Positions 42,478 through 50,787 of a stretch of DNA of 64,000 nt are shown piece after piece. Location of the stretch: NCBI GenBank assembly GCA_963844625.1, contig CAWJPF010000024.1, positions 186,001-250,000 of the forward strand, written 5' to 3'. The position numbers and the translations under genes are program-made. The notes beneath the pieces are model-generated. The model worked only from the letters and a program-made list of their open reading frames with translations, was not told the DNA's origin and did no database searches. This DNA comes from Palsa-504 sp963844625 (GTDB taxonomy: Bacteria > Actinomycetota > Actinomycetes > Streptosporangiales > Streptosporangiaceae). Numbering within the stretch: position 1 is the first letter of the stretch; every line of letters starts with the position of its first letter.

Positions 42478-43617
42478 TCAAGCCGGGCCGCTGGTCTTTT
42501 CAGGGTGGTTGTCCACGCCGGGCGGCACAGGCTTACGGCACCCATGGGCGGTCAGTGCGTTCGCTATCTCTTGTGTGGTCTGTTCCCAGCCGCGCAGGGT
42601 CGACCGCCGCTGTCGTGCGGCGGCCCGTAGCCGGTGCCGGTGGCGCTCGTCACCCAGCCAGTCTGCGAGCGCGGCGGCGAGGGCAGCCGGATCGCCGGGA
42701 GGGACCAGTTGGCCGGGGCGGGTGCCATCGGCGGTGGAGCCGAGCGCTTCGGGCAGCCCGCCGACGGCGGCGGCTATGACGGGCAGGCCGTGGGCGAGCG
42801 CTTCGGTGACGGTCATGCCGTAGGTCTCCGAGCGGGACGGCGCAACGAGCAGGTCGGCGGTGGTGTACGCGTGGCTGAGCGCCGAGCCGGTCAGGACGCC
42901 GCTGAGCCGGACGCGGTGGCCGTAGCCGAGGCGCGTGATACGGGTCTGCAATTGGTCGACGAAGTCAGGGGCGCGGTCGAGCGATCCGGCCAGCACGCAA
43001 TGCCAGTCCCGGTCAGCGAGGTCGGCGAGCGCCTCGACGAGGAGGTCCTGCCCCTTGTGGCGGCCGAGGACTCCGACGCAGATCAGGTGGCCGCGGACGG
43101 GCCGGGCCGGGGCAGCGACCTGATCGACGCCGGGCCGGGCGACGTGCACCCGGTGGGCCGGGATCGCGTATCGGGTCAGTACCTGCTGGCGGGTCCATTC
43201 GCTGGGAACGACCACGCTGGTGGCCGCGCGGAGCACGACCCGTTCGGAGCGCTGCGCGCTGGCATCATGGTGTGTGTCGAGGACGGTGGCCAGTGGCATG
43301 TGCAGCAGCACTGTCATTCGTATCCGGCCGGTGTGAGGCAGCAGTTGCGCCGCGGCCGGCGAGGCGATGAGCCCGTCGATCAGGACGGTCTCACCGTCGG
43401 GAATGGCGGAAACGATGCGGGCCAGGTCGGCGCGAGCGCCCGAGCCGGGTACGCGAGCGCCCGAGCCGGGTACCGGCCACGCCGCGGCCACGGTCGTGAC
43501 CAGCACATCCCATCCGGCCTCGGCCAGTCCGGCGCAGACGCGCCGGTCATAGATGTTGCCGCCGGTAGGCCGGCCGGGATCGTCGAACCCCTCGGGGACT
43601 ACTACGTGGACCCGCAC
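42478..43617 (-). CDS. GT4-family glycosyltransferase
   Basis: A 379-residue GT-B protein from GTG 43617. The N-terminal domain has GGNIYDRRVCAGLAEAGWDV (acceptor side). The C-terminal donor domain has VGVLGRHKGQDLLVEAL, the nucleotide-sugar loop YTTADLLVAPSRSETYGMT and EALAHGLPVIAAAVGGLPEAL, the E-x7-E motif of GT4. A short internal repeat VPGSGAR occurs twice near residue 52. It is the leftmost gene of the pterin-like/GT cluster. Retaining glycosyl transfer from a nucleotide sugar to an unknown acceptor is expected. Confidence 0.88.
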   Translation of the reverse strand: MRVHVVVPEGFDDPGRPTGGNIYDRRVCAGLAEAGWDVLVTTVAAAWPVPGSGARVPGSGARADLARIVSAIPDGETVLIDGLIASPAAAQLLPHTGRIRMTVLLHMPLATVLDTHHDASAQRSERVVLRAATSVVVPSEWTRQQVLTRYAIPAHRVHVARPGVDQVAAPARPVRGHLICVGVLGRHKGQDLLVEALADLADRDWHCVLAGSLDRAPDFVDQLQTRITRLGYGHRVRLSGVLTGSALSHAYTTADLLVAPSRSETYGMTVTEALAHGLPVIAAAVGGLPEALGSTADGTRPGQLVPPGDPAALAAALADWLGDERHRHRLRAAARQRRSTLRGWEQTTQEIANALTAHGCRKPVPPGVDNHPEKTSGPA

Positions 43618-43853
43618 GATGTTCCGGCCCTCCAGAGCGCCTGCCGCACCGAGCCAGCCTCCACCCTGCGGCCGAGCTGAACCACACCCGCCGCCGATCC
43701 GTTATACCCGACACAGGGTGGTACGTAGCGGCGGTGGACGCGGTTCGACCCGAGACGACCGGCGTCCGCTCGACACGGGCGCGGCGCGGCACGGCAGGTA
43801 GCTCTGCCGGGCCGGGTGGCACCCGCCGTTCCGGGCACCATACGGGATCTGAC

Positions 43854-44615
43854 GTGAGACAGCAGCAGCGAGCACCATTTTTGACGGCGCTAGAGCGGGC
43901 CCGGGCGGCCGCCTACCCCGCGGGCGAGTATGTCGGCCAGGAGAGCTTCATGCGGGCGGGCGAGGTCCGGACGCTGGCGCACCGGGCCCGGGTCGGCCCC
44001 GGCGTCTCGGTGCTCGACCTGTGCTGCGGGGTGGCCGGCCCCGGCCGGATGATCACGGCGGAGTCGCGATGCCGCTACCTGGGTGTCGATTACTCCGCCA
44101 GCGCACTGGCCACTGCCCAGGAGCTGGCCGGGAATCTGCCCTGCCGCTTCGAGCAAGCTCACCTCCCGCCGCTGCCCGAGGACCGCTTCGAGGTGGTACT
44201 CCTGCTGGAGACGATGCTGGCCTTCCCCGGCAAGGAGGTCCTGGTGGGTGAGGTGGCGCGCGTGCTGGAGCCGGGCGGGCGTTTCGCTTTCACGGTCGAG
44301 GAAGGCCGGCCGCTCACCCAGCAGGAGCGGGCGCGGATGCCCGGCGCCGATACAGTCTGGCTCATCGAGTTGGCGGAATTGACGGGTGTGCTGCGCGAGG
44401 CGGGGTTGGCCGTGACCTGGCGGCAGGAGCACAGCTCCTCACATCACGCCATAGCGACGGCGCTGCTTCGCTGTTACCGAGCTGATTCGTCCCAGATCAC
44501 CGGCCAGATCGGGACGCAGGCCACCGCCGAGCTGATCACAGCCCATCAGCTGTGGAGTGACTGGCTCGGCAGCGGGCGGGTGCGCAAGTTCGCGATGGTA
44601 GCCGAGAAGCAATGA
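43854..44615 (+). CDS. Class I SAM-dependent methyltransferase, cluster gene
   Basis: A 253-residue protein from GTG 43854, which follows the GATC-rich leader and removes an implausible 40-residue Arg/Ser extension. Motifs are VLDLCCGVAGPGRMITAE, YLGVDYSASALATAQELAG and VLEPGGRFAFTVEEGRPLT. The stop overlaps the next methyltransferase (ATGA), so they are translated together. It probably methylates an intermediate of the surrounding pathway; N/O/C specificity is unclear. Confidence 0.83.
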   Translation: MRQQQRAPFLTALERARAAAYPAGEYVGQESFMRAGEVRTLAHRARVGPGVSVLDLCCGVAGPGRMITAESRCRYLGVDYSASALATAQELAGNLPCRFEQAHLPPLPEDRFEVVLLLETMLAFPGKEVLVGEVARVLEPGGRFAFTVEEGRPLTQQERARMPGADTVWLIELAELTGVLREAGLAVTWRQEHSSSHHAIATALLRCYRADSSQITGQIGTQATAELITAHQLWSDWLGSGRVRKFAMVAEKQ

Positions 44616-45500
44616 CCTGCGACTATGCCCGCTACCTGGCTGCGAAGACGACCGTGGATGACCGGGCGCTTAACCGGCATGTGCTGGCCGAGTTGTGCCG
44701 CCTGATGCCCGCGGGTGCGCTGCAGGTGCTGGAGGTCGGCGCCGGCCTGGGGACGATGGTGGCCCGGCTGATGGACTGGGGCGCGGTCGGCGCCGGCGAG
44801 TACATCCTGCTGGATGCGGATCGGCAGCTGCTGGATTGTTCTCGCCGGTGGCTGTGCGATTGGGCGGCCGCGCGGGGCCTGCGCAGCGACCTGCTGCCGG
44901 ATGGGCTGCGGGTGGGTGATCTGCGGGTGCGCCTGGTGCACGCCGAGCTCGGCAGTTACCTGGAGGCCGCTCACGGGGCGCCGGCCGATGTGCTGATCGC
45001 CAACGCCGTCCTGGACCTGGTGGACGTGCCGGCCGTCCTGCCCGGATTGTTGCGGTTGCTGGTCCCCGGCGGCGTCTACTGGTTCACGATCAACTACGAC
45101 GGCGAGAGCATCTTCGCGCCCGGCCACCCCCACGACGACCAGATCATGCAGGCCTACCACCGCGACATGGATGAGCGCGTTCGCTACGGCCTGGCCGGGG
45201 ATAGCCGAACGGGCCGCCGCCTGTTCCACTACCTGCGGGCCGCGGGGGCGCCCGCGCTGGCGGCGGGGTCGTCGGACTGGGTCGTGAAGCGCCGGCCCGG
45301 ATGGGAACTACCCCGGCGATGAGGTTTACTTCCTGCGCAGCATCCTTAACACGATCCAGAACGCGTTGCGGAATCGCGAGGACCGGGTGCAACCGGCGGA
45401 CCTGGCCGACTGGCTGGCCGAGCGCGGCCGGCAACTGGCCGCGGGCGAGCTGGTCTACATCGCCCACCAGCTTGATTTCGCGGGCCGCTCGCCCGGCTAG
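44612..45500 (+). pseudogene. SAM-dependent methyltransferase, frameshifted near its 3' end
   Basis: From ATG 44612 the frame encodes VLEVGAGLGTMVARLMDWGA, EYILLDADRQLLDCSRRWL and LLVPGGVYWFTINYDGE, a clear methyltransferase, then ends at 45322 (VVKRRPGWELPRR). A one-base shift near 45293-45300 (CGCCGGCCCGG) restores DGNYPGDEVYFLRSILNTIQ and continues to ELVYIAHQLDFAGRSPG with a stop at 45498-45500, the expected C-terminus. So an intact gene would be about 295 residues. A one-base insertion (real or an assembly error in a GC run) is the simplest explanation. It is coupled to the preceding methyltransferase. Confidence 0.72.
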
Positions 45501-45524
45501 CGCCCCGCCAGCGCCGGATGCCTG

Positions 45525-46211
45525 TCATCGGTCCGCGGTTCCGAGGTGTGCCGGGCCGGCGGGCCGGTGCGGCTCGGCGGCGCGTTCAAGACTCCGCGAA
45601 AGCAGATCATGCCCTCCGCGCCGGGCCTTGGCGGTCAGGTAGGCGGCGTTGGTCTCAGTAAGGTGCAGGGCGGTAGGGACCTGCCTGGCGATCGTGATGC
45701 CCAGGCGGGCCAGCTGAGCGCCCTTGTCCGGGTTGTTGCTCAGCAGCGCGATGCGGTTGGCGCCGAGCGCGTGCAGCATCTGGGCCGCACTGGTGTAGTC
45801 GCGCTCGTCGGCCCGGTGACCGAGCGCGAGATTCGCGTCGTACGTATCCAGGCCACGATCTTGCAGCGCGTAGGCGTCGAGTTTGGCATACAGTCCGATG
45901 CCGCGACCCTCCTGACGCAGATACAGCACGTACCCGCCGTGTTTGGTGATCCGCTCGATCGCTTCGCGCAGTTGCGGCCCGCAGTCGCATCGCTGGCTGC
46001 CGAACACGTCACCGGTGAGGCATTCACTGTGCAGGCGCACCAGCGGTAGCCGGGCCGCGGCGGGTCGGCCGAGCTCGAGGGCCACGTGCTGCTGCGCGTC
46101 GGCCAGGCCCGTGAAGGTGACGATCGTGGCAGTGGTTGAGTAATCGTCGGCCAAACGCAGCGGGATGCGAATACGCCGGCGGATCGCTGCCGCCTGGACC
46201 GCCCCGGTCAC
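45525..46211 (-). CDS. GTP cyclohydrolase II (RibA-type), cluster enzyme
   Basis: A 228-residue GCH II. The three zinc cysteines are in RLHSECLTGDVFGSQRCDCG (C64, C75, C77), the GTP site in LYLRQEGRGIGLYAKLDAYA, and TADE-type contacts in GHRADERDYTSAA. The residue equivalent to E. coli RibA Tyr105 is Tyr114 (DAYALQD), so canonical conversion to the diaminopyrimidinone product is possible. A Streptomyces paralogue in a similar cluster (SCO6655) carries Met at that site and stops at the formylamino intermediate. It stands alone, not fused to RibB, and its start overlaps the UPF0104 gene, so it serves this cluster rather than riboflavin synthesis. Confidence 0.88.
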   Translation of the reverse strand: MTGAVQAAAIRRRIRIPLRLADDYSTTATIVTFTGLADAQQHVALELGRPAAARLPLVRLHSECLTGDVFGSQRCDCGPQLREAIERITKHGGYVLYLRQEGRGIGLYAKLDAYALQDRGLDTYDANLALGHRADERDYTSAAQMLHALGANRIALLSNNPDKGAQLARLGITIARQVPTALHLTETNAAYLTAKARRGGHDLLSRSLERAAEPHRPAGPAHLGTADR

Positions 46212-47254
46212 GGGACGAGCCGTTCGGCCTCGCGCCAGGTCGAGCGCCTCGTCAGCGGCGCCGGATCAGGTCCTCTCGACTCGCCGGGATGTCCCCGGCC
46301 GCGACGGCGGCGAACGGCGTCCCTCAGCAGCAGGCCCGCGCCCGGGGCAACCGCGATCAGCATGAGCACCGCATAGAGCGTGGCGACCGTGACCCCGTTA
46401 GCCGCGCCGAGCCCGGCTGCGGCGAAGGCCCAGGCGGCAATACCCTCCCGTGGCCCCCACCCGCCGACACTCAAGGGGATCCCTGCTGCAATCTGGACGA
46501 CCATCAGCAGCGCGATCAGTTCGCCCAGGGGTGCAGTGCAGCCGGCGACCCGGGCCGCGATGACGAACGTGGCCGTGTGCCCGGCGACGACCAGCAGCGA
46601 GGCCAGCGTGAGCTGCGGCCACACGCGCGGGACCAGCAGGCCGCGACGCAGGTCAGCGGCAATGGCCCGGGCGGCGCGGGCCGGCCGCGACCGGCCGTGG
46701 CGAGCGGCGTCACCCACGACCAGCGCAGCACACCCGGCTACGCCCGCGATACCCGCCAGAACGTAGGGCAGCGCGGGCCGAACCGGCGAGGGCAGGATCA
46801 GCAGCACGACGACGGTCACTACGGCCTGGATGACCTGACCGCACAGCCGTTCCCACGCCACCGCGCGCACCCCCTGCGCGACGTCTCCAGCGCGCCGGCC
46901 TTGCGTGACCGCCCGGTGCACGTCGCCGAGAATCCCGCCGGGGAGCACGGAGTTGAGGAACAGGGAACGGTAGTAGGCGCCGGTCGCGCCGGGCAGGTCG
47001 ATGTCGGCGCCGAGTGCCCGGGCGACGACGCGCCACCGCCAGGCCGAACACACTGTGGTCAGGACAGTGAGCGTGACGGTGGCCACGACCGCCTGCCAGG
47101 TGACCGCGCGCAGCCCGTCCTCGAACGGCGCCGCGCCCACCTGCCACCCGAGAAACCACAGCACGGCGATGCCGGCGGCCAGACGCAGCAACGACGGGCC
47201 GAAGCGACGGACGGCCGGGCCGATCCCGGCCGGGACTGAGTGCAGGGGCGCCAC
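46208..47254 (-). CDS. UPF0104/AglD-type (lysylphosphatidylglycerol synthase TM) membrane protein
   Basis: A 348-residue protein from GTG 47254 with about eight hydrophobic helices and the UPF0104 hallmarks RSLFLNSVLPGGILGDVHRA and AAGIPLSVGGWGPREGIAAW. Such proteins occur with lipid-linked glycan pathways and MprF-like flippases. In the cluster with GT4, GT87 and phosphoalcohol transferases it may move or present a lipid-linked product. It overlaps the GCH II start by four bases. Confidence 0.82.
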   Translation of the reverse strand: MAPLHSVPAGIGPAVRRFGPSLLRLAAGIAVLWFLGWQVGAAPFEDGLRAVTWQAVVATVTLTVLTTVCSAWRWRVVARALGADIDLPGATGAYYRSLFLNSVLPGGILGDVHRAVTQGRRAGDVAQGVRAVAWERLCGQVIQAVVTVVVLLILPSPVRPALPYVLAGIAGVAGCAALVVGDAARHGRSRPARAARAIAADLRRGLLVPRVWPQLTLASLLVVAGHTATFVIAARVAGCTAPLGELIALLMVVQIAAGIPLSVGGWGPREGIAAWAFAAAGLGAANGVTVATLYAVLMLIAVAPGAGLLLRDAVRRRRGRGHPGESRGPDPAPLTRRSTWREAERLVP

Positions 47255-47290
47255 ACCGATTACACGGGCCGGCCAGCCAAATAGTTCAAC

Positions 47291-48205
47291 CGTCCGGCTG
47301 CGGCAGCATAGCGGGCCTGCGGCCGGCAGCGGTGAACCAGCGTGACCGCGGACCCGTTGTGCCTATGAGGGATGACGGCAGATGGCCACGGAGGGAGATG
47401 GAGGCGCGGTGCTTACCATTCAGCCGACGACCCGGCTCGCAGGCAAAGGCGCGCTGCCTACGATCCGGCTCGCGACGATCCTGGGGATGCTCGCCACAGC
47501 CGCCCTGCTCGGCATCGTGTCCGCCACGGCTGGTCTCGGCGTCGCCGGCTGGATCGCCGGGCTGGCCACCGGTTCGGCAGCGACCGCGCTGCTTGTCACC
47601 GCCCGCATGCGCAGCGACCAGCCGGCGATACACCCGGCGGACTGGGTCACCTTGACCCGGGTGCTGCTGATCGCCGGGGTCGCGGGCCTGGTTGCCGACT
47701 CGTTCGGACGGCCGGCGTCGACCACAGCGCTGGTCACCATGTCCGCCGTCGCGCTGGCCCTCGACGCGGTGGACGGGCAGGTGGCGCGCCGGACCGGCAC
47801 CGCCACCCCGCTGGGCGCCCGCATCGACGGCGAGGTCGACGCGTTCCTCATCCTGCTGCTCAGCGTCGCCGTGTCCCAGGACTACGGCAGCTGGGTGCTG
47901 GTCATCGGCGCCGCCCGCTACGCGCTGCTGCTAGCGGGCTGGCTGATCCCGTGGCTGGCCGCGCCGTTGCCACCCCGGTACTGGGGCAAGGTCGTGGCCG
48001 CGGTCCAGGGCATCGTGCTCACCGTCGCCGCATCCGGAGTGGTCGACCGCCTGACCGGGATGATCGCGGTCGCCGCCGCGCTGCTGCTGCTGGCCGAGTC
48101 GTTCGGCCGCAACGTGATCTGGCTGTACCGCACCGGCGCCGGCCCGCGCACCCGCCGGGCAGTGCGGATCGCCATCACCGTGCTTGCGGTCATGCTCCTG
48201 TGGGG
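47291..48205. repeat. 915-bp duplicated block, first copy
   Basis: It runs from CGTCCGGCTGCGGCAGCATA to the CTGTGGGG at 48205. It appears exactly repeated at 49873-50787 (offset 2582). It includes 91 bp of upstream sequence and the first about 274 codons of the fused CDP-alcohol phosphotransferase gene. Confidence 0.9.
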
Positions 48206-49835
48206 TGCTCTCGTCGCGCCCGATCGTGATTCCCGGCTCACCCCCGCCGCCTTTGCCCGCATCCCCGTGGAGGGGCTGGCCCTGGTTGCTGTCGCGGTGG
48301 TGCTGTCGGCCAGGCCGCGACGGATCGTGGCCGCCGTCGCTGGAATCCTGTTCGCCCTGCTCGCTCTCGTCAACATTCTCAACATAGCGTTCAACGCGGA
48401 GATCGGGCAGCCTTTCAACGTGGTGCTCGACTGGGGCGAGATCTCCCCGGCCATCGGCGTGGTACGCGACTCGATCGGCGCCACGCTCACGAACATCGTG
48501 CTCGTCGCGCTCTGGCTTGGTCTCATCCTGTTCATCGGCGCGATCATCGCATCAGCGATTCACATCACCACCGTAGCCGCCCGGCATCGCCGCGCCACGG
48601 TTCGCGCACTCGCCGCCCTCACCGCGGTCTGGGCGCTGTGCGCGGGCCTGTCACTGCAACTAGTCCCGGGATCCCCGGTCGCCTCGACCAGCGCCGCCGG
48701 GCTGGTCGTCACGCAGGTGCGCAACGCCCAGCTAGCGCTCGGCGACCAGCGCCGTTTCGAGCAGGCCCTCCACGCCTCCGACCCTGAAGCCAGCGTCCCC
48801 GCTGCGGACCTGCTGACCGGATTGCGCGGCAAGGACGTCATCATCGCCTTCGTCGAAAGCTACGGGCAGGTCGCCGTCCAGGGCACGAGCTTCTCCGCCG
48901 GCATCGACGCCGTCCTGCGCCAGAGCAGCGCCTCACTGGCCCGCGCCGGCTGGTCCACGCAGAGCGCCTGGCTCAACGCCCCGGGCTTCGGCGGGATCAG
49001 CCAACTCGGCCACTCCACCCTGCTGTCGGGGCTGTGGGTCAATACCACACAGCGGTATGGCGAGCTGGTCGCCAGCAGCCGGTTCACCCTCAGCGGCGCC
49101 TTCAACAAGGCCGGCTGGCGCACCGTCAGCGACAGCCCCGGTGACGACTACTACTTCGGCGCCGGCACGTCCTTTTACCACTTCGACAAGCTCTACGACC
49201 GGCGCGACGTCGGCTACCACGGCCCGACCTTCAGCTACTCCCCGATGCCCGACCAGTACACCCTGGCCGCGTTCCAGCGGCTTGAGCTCACCCCCGGCCA
49301 CAAGCCCGTAATGGCCGAGATCGACCTGACCTCCTCGCACACGCCCTGGGCCCCGCTGCCGGCCATGGTGCCCTGGAACAAGGTCGGCAACGGCTCGATA
49401 TTCGACCCGATGCCCGCGCGCGGCGAGACCCCGCTCTCCATCGCGGGCAACGTCAGCAAGAGGCGCCAGGCCTTCGCCACGTCGATGGAGTACTCGCTGC
49501 AGGCCCTTACCTCATGGGTCACCGAGCTCAACGACCCGAACCTCGTGCTCATGCTGGTCGGCGACGAGCAGCCCGCTAGCCCTATCAGCCCCCCCGGGGC
49601 CAACCACGACGTGGTGGCCTCGATCGTCGCCCACGACCCTTCCGTGTTCAGGCAGATTGCTTCCTGGCACTGGCAGGACGGGCTGCTGCCTGGGCCCTCC
49701 GCTCCGCTCGAGCCAATGGACGCTTTCCGCAACCAGTTCCTCGACGCCTTCAACAAGGTCTCGTCCCAAGCGACATCGGCCCATGGACCCGCAGCACCCC
49801 GGACAGCCGCGGTGAGCGGGACCTCGAGGCGCTGA
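47382..49835 (+). CDS. CDP-alcohol phosphotransferase fused to LtaS/sulfatase-like domain, copy 1
   Basis: An 817-residue membrane protein. Residues 70-250 form a CDP-alcohol phosphotransferase with the full D-x2-DG-x2-AR-x8-G-x3-D-x3-D motif (LDAVDGQVARRTG, PLGARIDGEVDAF). Residues 260-430 are further membrane helices. The C-terminal half resembles the alkaline-phosphatase/LtaS superfamily (VIIAFVESYGQVAV, GGISQLGHSTLLSGLWV, ELDLTSSH-like EIDLTSSHTPW). The expected metal pair G-D-H-Q reads G-D-E-Q here (49563-49568), suggesting an impaired second domain. It could make a phospholipid and/or transfer a phosphoalcohol head group. ATG 47382 has GAGGGAT upstream; GTG 47409 is an alternative. Confidence 0.83.
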   Translation: MATEGDGGAVLTIQPTTRLAGKGALPTIRLATILGMLATAALLGIVSATAGLGVAGWIAGLATGSAATALLVTARMRSDQPAIHPADWVTLTRVLLIAGVAGLVADSFGRPASTTALVTMSAVALALDAVDGQVARRTGTATPLGARIDGEVDAFLILLLSVAVSQDYGSWVLVIGAARYALLLAGWLIPWLAAPLPPRYWGKVVAAVQGIVLTVAASGVVDRLTGMIAVAAALLLLAESFGRNVIWLYRTGAGPRTRRAVRIAITVLAVMLLWGALVAPDRDSRLTPAAFARIPVEGLALVAVAVVLSARPRRIVAAVAGILFALLALVNILNIAFNAEIGQPFNVVLDWGEISPAIGVVRDSIGATLTNIVLVALWLGLILFIGAIIASAIHITTVAARHRRATVRALAALTAVWALCAGLSLQLVPGSPVASTSAAGLVVTQVRNAQLALGDQRRFEQALHASDPEASVPAADLLTGLRGKDVIIAFVESYGQVAVQGTSFSAGIDAVLRQSSASLARAGWSTQSAWLNAPGFGGISQLGHSTLLSGLWVNTTQRYGELVASSRFTLSGAFNKAGWRTVSDSPGDDYYFGAGTSFYHFDKLYDRRDVGYHGPTFSYSPMPDQYTLAAFQRLELTPGHKPVMAEIDLTSSHTPWAPLPAMVPWNKVGNGSIFDPMPARGETPLSIAGNVSKRRQAFATSMEYSLQALTSWVTELNDPNLVLMLVGDEQPASPISPPGANHDVVASIVAHDPSVFRQIASWHWQDGLLPGPSAPLEPMDAFRNQFLDAFNKVSSQATSAHGPAAPRTAAVSGTSRR

Positions 49836-49849
49836 CATCTTCTCCCGTA

Positions 49850-49873
49850 GTCCCGCAGCAGCCGGTCACAGGC
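49850..49873 (-). pseudogene. 24-bp scar of the histidine phosphatase gene at the duplication junction
   Basis: The stretch ending GCAGCCGGTCACAGGC is identical to 52649-52672 inside the histidine phosphatase gene (CDRLLRD codons, minus strand). It abuts the second copy of the 915-bp block at 49873, marking the end point of a duplication that carried part of the phosphatase gene. Confidence 0.65.
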
Positions 49874-50787
49874 GTCCGGCTGCGGCAGCATAGCGGGCCT
49901 GCGGCCGGCAGCGGTGAACCAGCGTGACCGCGGACCCGTTGTGCCTATGAGGGATGACGGCAGATGGCCACGGAGGGAGATGGAGGCGCGGTGCTTACCA
50001 TTCAGCCGACGACCCGGCTCGCAGGCAAAGGCGCGCTGCCTACGATCCGGCTCGCGACGATCCTGGGGATGCTCGCCACAGCCGCCCTGCTCGGCATCGT
50101 GTCCGCCACGGCTGGTCTCGGCGTCGCCGGCTGGATCGCCGGGCTGGCCACCGGTTCGGCAGCGACCGCGCTGCTTGTCACCGCCCGCATGCGCAGCGAC
50201 CAGCCGGCGATACACCCGGCGGACTGGGTCACCTTGACCCGGGTGCTGCTGATCGCCGGGGTCGCGGGCCTGGTTGCCGACTCGTTCGGACGGCCGGCGT
50301 CGACCACAGCGCTGGTCACCATGTCCGCCGTCGCGCTGGCCCTCGACGCGGTGGACGGGCAGGTGGCGCGCCGGACCGGCACCGCCACCCCGCTGGGCGC
50401 CCGCATCGACGGCGAGGTCGACGCGTTCCTCATCCTGCTGCTCAGCGTCGCCGTGTCCCAGGACTACGGCAGCTGGGTGCTGGTCATCGGCGCCGCCCGC
50501 TACGCGCTGCTGCTAGCGGGCTGGCTGATCCCGTGGCTGGCCGCGCCGTTGCCACCCCGGTACTGGGGCAAGGTCGTGGCCGCGGTCCAGGGCATCGTGC
50601 TCACCGTCGCCGCATCCGGAGTGGTCGACCGCCTGACCGGGATGATCGCGGTCGCCGCCGCGCTGCTGCTGCTGGCCGAGTCGTTCGGCCGCAACGTGAT
50701 CTGGCTGTACCGCACCGGCGCCGGCCCGCGCACCCGCCGGGCAGTGCGGATCGCCATCACCGTGCTTGCGGTCATGCTCCTGTGGGG
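49873..50787. repeat. 915-bp duplicated block, second copy
   Basis: The matching partner of 47291-48205. After position 50787 the two genes diverge abruptly (G-D-L-L versus G-A-L-V) and remain only similar for the rest of their length. Confidence 0.9.

Noticed and set aside
41345..42823. A 492-codon plus-strand open frame across the second MFS gene
   Set aside because: It reads antisense to a well-supported transporter; the product is His/Gln/Arg-rich without helices or motifs.
47291..50787. Composite transposon or insertion sequence flanked by the 915-bp repeats
   Set aside because: The repeats are part of coding genes, no transposase is present and no terminal inverted repeats or target duplications are seen; tandem gene duplication explains it.
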